Below the pieces are notes generated by a model, which was given only the letters and a program-made list of their open reading frames with translations, did no database searches and was not told the DNA's origin. The position numbers and the translations under genes are program-made. Of a DNA stretch of 64,000 nucleotides, positions 1-10,382 are shown piece by piece (positions within the stretch are counted from its first letter, which is position 1; every line of letters starts with the position of its first letter). The stretch covers positions 18,848,001 to 18,912,000 of the forward strand of contig CM065309.1 of the NCBI GenBank assembly GCA_033032175.1, given 5' to 3'. Source of the DNA: Saturnia japonica (taxonomy: Eukaryota; Arthropoda; Insecta; Lepidoptera; Saturniidae).

Positions 1-145
1 GTCATGATAACTATCTGTGTGCCAAATTTCAGCCCGATCCGTTCAGTGGTTTGAGCTCTGTGTTGACAGATCAGTCACTCAGTCACAGTTTTAATATTTA
101 AATGTCTACTTTTATGATTATATTCAGTAATATTTCTTGTTTCAG

Positions 146-215
146 GCTCCGATGCCGTTTTACGCTGGAGATCCGAACAGGTTTCCAACAGCATGGCAAA
201 CTGACCCATCTCAAG
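146..215 (+). CDS. TET: TET coding exon (first in window)
   Basis: Acceptor ttcag ends at 145 and donor gtaag starts at 216. The exon reads [20 protein letters not shown] and then PSQ, leaving one base that joins the next exon to give G-W-Q-N-Q. The upstream reading frame cannot be checked because the window begins in the preceding intron. Confidence 0.75.
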
Positions 216-3200
216 GTAAGTCAAATCAAAAATTCAACAGCTTTCTTACATGCGAAAGCTTTAAGTAATAAATTGAAGTGTATTCCCCCCTTTTCCTCTT
301 TTAATATCATATTTATCGATAACTATTATCTTAAAGTAATAATTTGTCCTTTCCGATAAAATAAAAAAATATGTATTCAATATGTAGTGTTTGCTGTATT
401 TCAATACATTATTATCTCTAAAATATAACGAAGGTCGTTAAACAAACCTTCAATCTACAAATATAAACATGGCCTTTAACGCATGTTTAAAACGTAAAAA
501 ATTATTTATATTCGTAGGTTGGCAGAACCAGTTCATACAGCAACTACCAACGCAGGCGGGCCAGACTACTCTGGACTATCAAGGGAACCACGCTGCTTAC
601 GCTTCATCACCGCATTATCAAGCGAATGCCACTTACACCGTCCAAAATGTCGCTACTACATTCGACGTAACAAATAACACGTATTATCAGACTGGAGTAC
701 AGTCGGTGCCAACGCAAAGACCTCCATCCAATCGCGGAGCTTATACTCCTGTGCCTTCACCCAGAGCTCCCCACTATACTACAGAATACCAACAACAGTA
801 TGCTCAACAAGCATCAACACCGGGTACGACGTCGGGTACAGATTCCAGGCCAGCATCAGCTGCTTCTTATCAAAATACTGTTCCGACATCCGCCGCTCCC
901 GTTTATACGGTCAGTCAAAATTATGAACGCAATGAATACGCAACAGATCACACGGAAGAGTATTCTAATTCTGAAACTGGAACGGGTGACACAAGCCACG
1001 AAGGAGATAGACAAGATCAAAGTACTCCGACTGGACAGCATTCGGGAAACGCCGAGCCTGGTTACCTGCAGGGGAGCAACGGTCCGCAAGCTTCACTCGA
1101 TTGTAGCGGGTACCCGGGCGGCTATAACAGCGGACAGTACAGGGAGAACAGCCAGCAACAGAATCAAAACGACTGGCAGCAACAGTGGCAACACAATCAA
1201 AGGCTACAAAATCAACAGATTCAGAATCAACAAATGCAAAATCAACAGATACAAAATCAACAGCAAATACAAAATCAACAGCAAATACAAAACCAACAAC
1301 AAATACAAAACCAACAACAGCAGTTACAAAATCAACAGATGCAAATACAAAATCAACAAATACAAAATCAGCAGATACAAAATCAACAATTACAACAGCA
1401 GCGACAGGAAGAATCAGAGCAGCAAATGTTTTCGCATTCGGACAGGGTCAATTTGAATTCCAGACTGAAAACAATGATATTAAATAAACAGAATCACAGT
1501 CGGGACGGCACTAACACGCCGCCAGATAAGGATGACCCGGGAGAAGGACCACCTCGAATGATAGACGGTAGGAAAACCGCAGGTGTCTCAGACAATGATG
1601 ACAGAAATACTACCGGTCATTTTTTATCGTATAGCCACCATCTCCGAGATAATTACCGCTTAGGCGAACAGGTTTATCCTGTCGCTGGTAATTATTTACA
1701 AAACACTCACACTTACAGTGCGAGTGAATTCGGAGGTGGTGGCCACCACGTATGGGAAGGAGGAACAGAGATCCCGAGAGGTTACGATAAACACGTTTCT
1801 AGTAAGAATATATCCAAAACTCCTCAGAAACTGCCGTCTTATGCGGACGTTAGAGGTCAATATGGTACCTACTCGAATGTATCGTATGATGCGCAAAAAT
1901 ATTCTGAAATTTATGGCAGCGATAGTTTAAGTTATAATCAACAACAAGACAGTAAAGATTTTCAATCAAAGATGCTCATTGGACCAGTATCGGAAATGAA
2001 TTCACAAAATTGTAATCCGTCACGAGATAGTAACGCACAAAGACGAGCTTATGATAGAGAAGCGTACGACGCTAAGTTTAGACATCCAGCCGCACCTTTG
2101 ATACCTAAGTTAGAAACACCTGATAATTATCAATATAATAAAGATGATGGATTGGTAAAAAATGAGCCACAAAGAAATTTGAACCAAAATTTGTATACGA
2201 AACAAAGTGAACTTTTAACAAACAATCCATACAGGGAATATCATAATGGTGTGTTAACGAGATTGTCACAGAACACTGTTCTACCGCCTATATCTACAAT
2301 AAAACAAGAAAATTTTGGTCAAAAAACACAAAGTTGTCACAACTTTCAAGCGTATTCACATGAGCGAAGATCAGATGAACCTGAGCAGATAACACAAATC
2401 CCAAGGGTGCAAGAAAACATTGGTTTCCAAAGATATAACAGAAATTACAATGAACTTAAACAAATTAAAGAACCTGACAATAAGAGCAAGTCTGAAAGAA
2501 TCATCCCGGTTGAACCCAAACCACCTTATTATATAGAACAGATAAAATCAGAGCATTCACCACCTGGACACAAAATATACAAAAATATGCATTTCAGCCA
2601 ACACAGGAACGACCCATACATCTATCCTGGTGACGGCGGGCCAACAGTTTTTAGTAACGAAGTTGGTTATTCCTGTTGTCGCCAGGGTTCCACTAAAAAA
2701 CCACCACCAGAACACTTAAGAGACGGCGCGTGTCCAGGACATCAGACCAAAGACGAAGTTTTAGAAGACGATCCTGATACGACAGAAAAAAATGATTCTA
2801 AAAATCAAAAACCAGCTACACCCGTTCCTGATTTAACCAAACCTAAGGAAAACCAATTTAACTACTCCAAAGAATATTTAGAAAATTTGGAAAAATTAAG
2901 AAATAACTCTAGAACTGAAGTGCCTGATTGCAATTGTTTTCCAGCTGACAAGAATCCCCCTGAACCGGGTAGCTATTACACTCATTTAGGTAAGTATAAG
3001 TATCATTATATAAATCTTTTATTTATCGTTATGTAAATCTTTTCGGCATTTACAACCATAATAATATGACATGTAATCCCAAAGTTCCATAAACAGAGAA
3101 AACCACCTTTGTATTTATCATAAAAAAAGATAAATTGAAGAAAAAAATACTATGAATATGAGTTCCTGAATTCTACGTGAGGTATTATTTACCCCAAAAT

Positions 3201-6200
3201 AATATATGCGTTTGCTTTGAATCTTCATTTAACGCAGTTCACCCCATAATTAATGAAATTAAAATAATTATTATGATCAATAAGATTTCTCCCAATAATC
3301 AACTCAGAGTTTGTCCTCATACATTGGACTGAGTTGGTCATTAATCGTTAAGTCATTAATCGAATCTTAACCAGGATCAGCGTCTACACTTACCGAGTTG
3401 CGAAAAGAATTGGAAAATAGAACGGGTTTGTCTGGCAAGGAACTGAGGATAGAAAAAATTTGTTACACGGGAAGGAAGGGAAGACTGCTCAGGGTTGTCC
3501 AATGGCTAAGTGGGTGAGTGTATGGATCCCAAAAATGTACTATATATTATTTATTATAAACTAGCGGTACCCCATGGTTTAATTCGTATTAATTTTATAC
3601 GACAAACACCGCAACGCCGACGCACCCGTGTCTGTTTACCTATCATAATTGTTCTTCCGGCAAGTACAAATTATTGAAATTTTTCATTGTCTCCTAAACT
3701 ATGTGTCCAAATAACATACTATAAAGATTACTTCATAAAATTGTTTTTATAATGAAGTAACTTTTGTTCCTAAGGACCAATATGCCATGTCTAAAAATAA
3801 TGTTCATAAATCGCTTTTTAATTTTTAACAATGTTAGTCATAAAATAGCTTATTGTGGCTTATGTATAAGATATCTGCATATTATGCTACCGCGGACTTT
3901 TTTTAAATATACTAAGAAATATATTTTTGTAGAACATTGTATATACGTATCATTAACCATTACGCCAGCGCACGCGGATAAACCAGTTCGGGAGGGCTTC
4001 CACCTTCGACTTACTTAACAAAAATTAATATTTAGGCTAGCTGAGGCTGATTTAAGGCTAAGAAACAAACAAAAAAAACGGTTAAAATATAAAGTAAGCT
4101 ATACAAACAATTTAATTTTCTAAATGAATTTAAAACAAACTCCGCCGTATGAGAAACATGTAAAGAGAAGACAAGTATTAAAAATTACCTGTCTTCTGTC
4201 CGTTAAATTACTGCCCTTTATTCTAGGTAATAAGGAGGTCAAACTACACAGAGAAAGTTTTGGTGGTAGTGAAGTGCAGGAACGGACACCACTGCCTCAC
4301 CACCTGGATCGTGGTGTGCCTGGTGGCCTGGGAAGGAATCCCACAATCGGAAGCTGATCTTGACTATACACTATTGTCTCACAAACTGAATAGATATGGT
4401 CTACCAACAACTAGAAGATGTGCAACGAATGAGAACAGGACTTGTGCTTGTCAAGGTGAATTTTTGAATACTTTAAAATAGATCATTTTGTTCCTATCTT
4501 TAGTCCACCAATTCCAAGGCAAAATTTAATTTAATTTTATTACTTTTTGAAGCCTTAATTTTAATATCTTTGGCTTGTTTATAAAGTATTACGTCTGTTC
4601 CAGAGCCAGCAGTAAACTACTTATGCGAGTGGCCACATCAATTCGTAGCGCTTTTATGCTATTATTTATTACTAGCAATCGCCCCTAAGGTTTAAATTCG
4701 ACCAGAGATCAAGTGATCATAGACTATTTTCTGTTTGACATTTGCAGTATTCATAAACTTAAACAATGAGTATTATCTACATCACATGCTGTCACTTTTT
4801 GTTGAGTGACAATGTCAAAATTTTGGGGGTCTAAGTTCAATGGCACGGTTAGGATTCGTAGTATTAATTTATTTAATTTAATATATTAGTAACAAATATT
4901 ATAGATACATTTTAGCTTTCTGCACTCCTTCTCCATAAAACTTTAACCATGCCAAATCTCAGTCTTCCGTGCACGCAATACGCTTAAAAAGGGGTAAAAG
5001 CGTTTGCTTCACGTGTTAATAATAGGTCTGTACCTATGAAATTGCCGTTCTGCAGTACTGGCCATTTCAAATCAAAATAATTTTTGTTTGACTAAGAATT
5101 CTAATTTCAAATTAATTTTATTTTAAAAACATGGATATCTTTTTCCAAAAGTAGTCATTTGTTTATTGATTAGTGTTATATTTTCATCGCATTTCAATCT
5201 TTTTTGTCATCATGGATACATTAAAAATTCAAGTAATTATGGAATATGAGTACCGTCGTGGCAGCAACGCGGCACAAGCGACACGCAACATCAACGACGT
5301 TTACGGAGCTAACACTACAAACCAACGCACCACCTGATATTGGTTTGCTCGCTTCCATTCTGGGAATTTCGACCTGAAAAATGAACCTCGCGGTCGTCCA
5401 AAGACTTTGGTCGAAAATGACGAATTAAAGGCGATTGTGGAAGCTGATGATACACAATCTACGGCTGAATTAGCAGCAGCTTTCGACGTTAGCGTCAAAA
5501 CAATATTGGTCCATTTGCGTCAAATTGGCAAGGTAAAAAAGCTTGACAAATGGGTGCCCCACGAACTCAATGATCGCCAGCGCGAAGTACGCGTCGAGAC
5601 GTGCCTTGCACTGCTCAAGAGACACACAAATGAAGGAATTTTGAACCACATTGTTACCTGCGATGAAAAATGGATTCTATTTGATAACCGCAAGCGCTCA
5701 GCAAGTTGGTTGGATCCTGGTTCAGCACCAAAACAATGGCCTAAACGAAAACTTACCCATAGAAAAGTGTTGGTCACTGTTTGGTGGTCTAGCGCCGGTG
5801 TGATTCATCACAGCTTCTTACCAAACGGGGTGAGCATTACTGCAGATGTGTACTGTGAAGAACTGAACACAATGATGGAGAAGCTGGCACATCTCCAACC
5901 AGCATTGGTCAATCGCTCGTCTCCGCTGCTCCTGCACGACAACGTGCGACCTCATACTGCACAGCAGACGGTCTCCAAGTTGCAAGAACTGGGGTTAGAA
6001 GTTCTCCGTCATTCGCCCTACTCACCAGACCTTGCGCCTACAGACTACTACTTTTTCCAGAATTTGGATAACTCCTTGGCGGGAAAAAAATTCAATACCC
6101 GAGAGGCAGTACAAAATGCCTTTGAAGAATTTGTTGCCTCCCGTCCAGCTGATTTCTTTAATAAATCAATAAACTGCCACTGCGCTGGCAAAGATGCATT

Positions 6201-9200
6201 GATTGCATGGGTGATTACTTCGATTAATACAAATAAAAAATACATGAAAAAAATTCGTTTAAATTTTTTCATACAAAACGGCAATTTCATTGGTAAAGAC
6301 CGAATATATAGATATCATTTACGTATTCGGACAGTGCTAAGACCTGAACTAACACTAATTTGTTTAATTACAGCGTTATAGTATTTTCAAATAATGTTTC
6401 CATTTTTAGATTTACTGAACGCTGCTTAGCTCATGCGACTTTTACATTCTCATAGGCCTTAAGTAAAAACGCCGAAAAAAATATTCAAAGAAACGTATGT
6501 TTTAATTCCAGGACTGGACCCGGAAACCTGCGGTGCATCCTACAGTTTTGGCTGTTCGTGGTCGATGTACTACAACGGGTGTAAATACGCGCGGTCGAAG
6601 ACAGTCCGCAAATTTAGACTGTCAGTTAAAACTGAAGAGAGCGAGATTGAAGAACGCGTTCACGTGCTGGCCACGCTACTCAGCCCTTTGTATATGAACC
6701 TCGCGCCGAAAGCTTTTGATAACCAATGCCAGTTTGAAAAGGAAGCTTCCGATTGTAGGTTGGGATTTAAGCCTGGGCGACCATTTTCTGGTAAGAATTT
6801 TTTATTAGCTATCTTAAATCATTAATAGAATTATTATTATTTTCTAAACGAATATTTATATCTAGACATAGGATTTATTTCAAAAAGGTTAAGATATAAA
6901 AGGATATTATGGAGAATGGATATTAAATCTAAATTATTAGTCTTTAATTTAGTCCTCAAATTTGCTTATTTTTCAGTCTGCTATATTTTCATCTTGATGA
7001 AACCATGGCATTGTGGTAGGGCTTTTTGTAATGCCCGCCTGGCTAGCTACCATCCTCAAGTTAAAAAGCTGTCGCCAAACACCTATAGGTGTGTTCCGGC
7101 AGCTGCACTTGAGAGCCAGTCTTCCACTATGCTTAGCGTGCTACCATCTTGAGCCACATCGTCAATTAAGATCAAGTGAGATTGTGGCCACAACGCTAAA
7201 CCTATAGCGATTTAAAAAAAAAAGGAAATGTCATCAGAATAATGAATGGGATTCCAGGAGTAACGGCCTGCATCGACTTCTGTGCGCACGCGCATCGTGA
7301 TCTACACAATATGCACAACGGTTGTACAGCGGTGGTAACCCTGGCTAAGCACCGCACGCTGTCCCGCCCCACCGACGAGCAATTACACGTGCTACCGTTG
7401 TATGTACTCGACAGCACCGATGAATTCGGTTCCAAAGAGGCACATGAAGAGAAAGTCAAGAGCGGAGCGCTTGAGATACTCGACAAGTGAGTGGTGATGT
7501 ACAAACTTCATTTATTATAGATTAATCCTCGCAGTTGACGTCTGAGGTCTACGGGCCTTTGCAACCTATCTATACCTAACTCCAAATAGGACAAGAATCC
7601 TATTTAAAGTCATTAATTGAGGATTAAGCTAGAATACCTCGTAAGCATAACCTGAAAGCGTAAGAACTGCTTCGGGTACATTGTCGTAGCAACGAGTGTG
7701 ACAGATCTTCTTTAATAATAGGATCCGAGACAGCTTCTATCACTTACATATCATTATTATCACTTATAATAATTTTCATCATCATCATCAGTTTTTGTGG
7801 TCTGATAATTTGTGTTATAGTAAAGGAAAAAATAGTGAGGTAGGCATTAATTATTATTGGATTCCGCTGGCGCTTCAACTAGATACCGTCGGCGTACTAT
7901 AAAAATGCAGCCATCAAAACTAAGCAGAATCGGCGTACTCGAGGCAGTGTTACCGACAATACTGTCATGTTGACAAGCTTCATTTGAAATAGTCACTAAA
8001 CACTACGATATTAAATTGCCGTATTCTAGGAGCTATTGTTTGTAGATAGCGCGGTATCTAGTTAATTCGCCAGAAGAAACCAATCAATAATCTATGGAAG
8101 TAAGTTATTCAATAAAATGTTGGTTCAATTTCAGATACCCTATGGAAGTTCGTGTAAGGTCAGTGCCGTTGCAGCCATGTCGACGTCATGGTAAGAAGCG
8201 AAAAGACGAAGACAACTCTGACTCCGCAAATACTTCAACAAATAGCAACACTCCTCAACAAAGCCCCGGTGGAAACCAAAAGAAAACTCAGTGTAGCACT
8301 CCTGCTCCCCGAACTCCGCAACCTGATGCGAGGAATAACGCCAGTCCACGGAGTCAGAGCAGTGCATCGCCAAGATCTCTCACACCGGCTTTAAATCAGT
8401 CCAACCCATCGGCATTTACAAATAATTCACCTTACAACTCTGCGTTTGCAAATCCTAACATGCATAATCAAAATCCGACTCTTATCAACCCCAACCTCGG
8501 CAACCCCGCCCTTCTCGACATGGCGACTATGATCGATAACTTCACAGATGCTCAGTTACAAAGCAATCAGATTTCTAGCACGGTTTTAGACTCCCCATAT
8601 AATTCTTACGACCAAAGCTATAATATCCACCATCAAAATGCACTGTACAATCCAAATTCAATCGTAGATGGGAATTCGTGTCAAAATCCAAATCCCAACC
8701 AACTCCCCAGTTTTGCTTCTGGATTACAAAAAAGGGACCAGCAATTTAACACGATCAACACTCAAATAAACCCCCAAAACCAGTGGGCTGAGTTTGGAAA
8801 CACAGAAATGTTTAACCACGTTGTCAAAGAGGACCCTGACTCGACGACAGCGCATTTAAATGTAACGACTAACAATTATAGTCCAGACTCGAACAGAAGT
8901 GAAACGAACTCCGATCATATGATATCTCAAAAACCAAATGATACAGAGAAACATAATGTTATAGGTGATATTAACCAAAAAATTCCAGATTTTGATATGC
9001 CTAATTCACCACGTTTAACTGAGATTTCACAAAATTCTCAAAGCACTCCCGAATCCCCAGCACCGTCCCATGTATCTGACCTTCAATCTCCGAACAACGA
9101 TGGACTCAACTCTCCAGATGTTCGTAAGAGTGTATGGAAATCACCAGATTCAAAGAACTGGGATCCATCTAAACCTAAAGATCAGTCTATTTCAGAAAAT

Positions 9201-10382
9201 GAAAATCTTATATTTAGAGTTCCAAAAGCAAGACCTCCATCTCGTTCACAACATATAAACCCAGAAAATGTAGAAAATTCTACATTTTTAAAACCATATC
9301 CACCTTCTGAAAGACCAAATCTAAACCACGGCTATGAAAACAGGAATCCTTATGACAATAGACTATTAAATAATTCTGTCCCACCGTCACCAGCTTCGCA
9401 AACGAACTTTACTATAAATCATGATGAACCCAATCAAAACATGGCAAACAAACCCGTCCCAGAATTTACAGGGAACAATTTCCATCCAGTCAATCAAACC
9501 ACTTTCAGCAATCAAACACCAATACAAGGATACGGAAACTACCCACAAATGCCAAACGCTTACACGTTTCCACCAAACCCTTATGGGCATTTTAATCCTT
9601 ATGAAAATACGTACAATGATTACAACATGGCGCTATACAATGCAGAAAAATACAAAAGGGAGGAACTTCTACGGAATCCGCACTGTTACAACTCGTACGG
9701 CTATCAATATAACCCTAACTTTGCACCAAATTTCTATCAAAATCCAAGTCCAAACTGGTGTCAATCGTCACCCAACTGGTGTCTGTACCCGCCGCCATTC
9801 TCTATACCTTATCCACCTGAACCTCCCAAAGCTGAACCGATCGGGGAAGTCACAGATTTCAATGACAATTTAGAATGTTTCAAAGATACTCAAATGGGCG
9901 GCGTTGCAATAGCTCTCGGCCACGGCAGCGTACTATTCGAATGTGCCAAACACGAAATGCACTCGACGACGGCAGTCAAAACTCCGAACCGAGTGAATCC
10001 CACTAGGATATCATTAGTCTTTTATCAGCATAGAAATCTAAATCGACCGAAACACGGTCTCGAAGAATGGGAGGAGAAGATGAGGTTAAAAAAGTTGGGG
10101 TTGAACCCTTCAACACCGAGTACACCGGGGCCGAACTCGAATTCGGCTTCTCGAGCGTCGACACCCGGCCCAGACAAGCAGATTCCGGTCACGAAGAACA
10201 GTGAGAACGCTATTCCCGGGGGATTCAGTTCTCTATCAGCGCTAGTGGAAGCGACGAAAGCCGCGCGGAAGAGCGGGCAAATAATGTTGAGGACAGATAC
10301 GCAGACGACAATGTCGTGGACAACACTGTTCCCGATGCACGGATGCACGGTGACGGGTCCATACCAGGAGTCGGGTACCTGA
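146..10382 (+). CDS. TET: TET methylcytosine dioxygenase, 3' seven exons (5' partial)
   Basis: Fe(II)/2-oxoglutarate dioxygenase that oxidises 5-methylcytosine in nuclear DNA (family knowledge). Seven exons were joined by GT-AG sites and phase: 146-215, 518-2989, 3375-3513, 4227-4455, 6512-6790, 7258-7486, 8135-10382. Domain order is a Gln/Pro/Ser-rich N-terminal part, the Cys-rich segment ([47 protein letters not shown]), the first beta-helix half with HRD in [11 protein letters not shown], a low-complexity insert of about 550 residues, then the second half with [11 protein letters not shown] and [12 protein letters not shown]. Exons sum to 5666 nt, one short of a multiple of three, matching a missing base near 3475. 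No CXXC finger is visible, so upstream exons probably lie outside. Identity is very secure; an intact product is not. Confidence 0.95.
518..2989 (+). CDS. TET: TET large exon: Q-rich region and start of Cys-rich domain
   Basis: A single open frame of about 824 codons, entered after ttcgtag and left at gtaagt. The N-terminal two thirds is low complexity (Gln, Pro, Ser, Tyr) and includes a QNQQ-type tract at about 1190-1420. The last 60 residues turn into conserved TET sequence: [20 protein letters not shown] then THLG. The ATG at 469 lies in the intron and is not the start. The exon ends in phase 1, matching the next exon. Confidence 0.9.
3375..3513 (+). CDS. TET: TET exon with apparent one-base deletion
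   Basis: Acceptor ccag ends at 3374 and donor gtgagt starts at 3514. The first part reads [18 protein letters not shown] then [16 protein letters not shown] in the frame inherited from the large exon. The conserved continuation [13 protein letters not shown] is in the next frame, starting at 3475. One G appears to be missing in the purine run 3470-3480. Without correction, the frame reaches a TAA just inside the next exon. The donor phase fits the next exon only in the shifted frame. Confidence 0.85.
3561..4060 (-). repeat. Helitron-like non-autonomous repeat, 5'-truncated
   Basis: Read on the minus strand, the copy ends CTAG followed by T, the Helitron 3' rule. Its inner segment (about 3764-4018) aligns by eye with the reverse complement of 52320-52570; translations of both share [12 protein letters not shown]. 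The 5' border is approximate. Confidence 0.6.
4227..4455 (+). CDS. TET: TET Cys-rich domain exon
   Basis: Starts after ttctag and ends before gtgaat. It reads [20 protein letters not shown], then [19 protein letters not shown], and closes with [14 protein letters not shown]. The WEGIP and RRC...RTCACQG motifs are hallmarks of TET proteins, and these Cys and His residues bind zinc in the family. The phase-1 end joins [10 protein letters not shown] of the following exon across an intron holding a Helitron-like element with a mariner inside it. Confidence 0.9.
5022..6304 (+). mobile_element. mariner (DD34D) copy A, inactivated
   Basis: The ends are imperfect inverted repeats of type TAGGTCTTTACCTATGAAAT, flanked by TA on both sides (5020-5021, 6305-6306). 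The body encodes a mariner transposase. The uninterrupted host sequence is recognisable because the same Helitron-like repeat occurs elsewhere without it. Confidence 0.88.
5212..6227 (+). pseudogene. mariner transposase A, broken
   Basis: ATG at 5212 opens [19 protein letters not shown]. An in-frame TGA at 5335 replaces a Cys codon present in copies B and C. Catalytic motifs follow: TCDEKW, LLHDN and [13 protein letters not shown], with 34 residues between the last two Asp, i.e. DD34D. Near 6165 a small deletion shifts the frame, so the C-terminal [20 protein letters not shown] is out of frame. No functional product is expected. Confidence 0.9.
6512..6790 (+). CDS. TET: TET exon: [25 protein letters not shown]
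   Basis: Acceptor attccag ends at 6511 and donor gtaag starts at 6791. The translation contains [20 protein letters not shown], then [15 protein letters not shown], and ends [14 protein letters not shown]. This is the most diagnostic block of the TET Cys-rich/catalytic junction. It ends in phase 1, so the final Gly is completed by the next exon. Confidence 0.93.
6990..7205 (+). repeat. interspersed repeat in TET intron
   Basis: About 215 bp containing TTGAGAGCCAGTCTTCCACT and ending in TGTGGCCACAACGCTAAACC. Its reverse complement recurs at 39888-40040, also next to GGTTTAGCGTTGTGGC. Origin unknown; possibly a SINE or MITE tail. Confidence 0.55.
7258..7486 (+). CDS. TET: TET catalytic exon with HxD iron ligands
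   Basis: Acceptor attccag, donor gtgagt at 7487. The translation begins [21 protein letters not shown]. In the TET/JBP family the His of HRD (codon at 7293) and the Asp (codon at 7299) bind the catalytic iron. The conserved [10 protein letters not shown] follows. The exon leaves two bases that join the last exon as a Lys codon. Confidence 0.93.
8135..10382 (+). CDS. TET: TET last exon: insert, second beta-helix half, C-terminus
   Basis: Entered after tttcag at 8131-8134. It begins [20 protein letters not shown] and then runs through about 550 residues rich in Asn, Pro, Ser and Gln, the variable insert typical of TET. The beta-helix resumes near 9844 with [20 protein letters not shown] then MHSTT. 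The His codon at 9960 is the third iron ligand by family alignment, and the Arg codon at 10005 in [12 protein letters not shown] is the expected 2-oxoglutarate contact. The frame ends [11 protein letters not shown]; a GPY close to the C-terminus fits TET proteins. Confidence 0.92.

Larger units (their letters stand above)
4672..6312 (-). mobile_element. Helitron-like element split by a mariner
   Basis: On the minus strand it begins TC after A (at 6312) and ends CTAG before T (at 4672). Removing the mariner at 5022-6304 leaves about 356 bp that matches 41399-43695 (minus) and 39122-39426 (plus). Shared marks include TTGAGTGACAATGTCAA and the block around AGCTTTCTGCACT. It lies wholly in a TET intron. 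Confidence 0.75.

Noticed and set aside
800..1487. Two further long open frames overlapping the TET Q-rich region
   Set aside because: They are frame shadows of the CAA/CAG repeat ([13 protein letters not shown] and YKINRCK-type translations) and have no other support.
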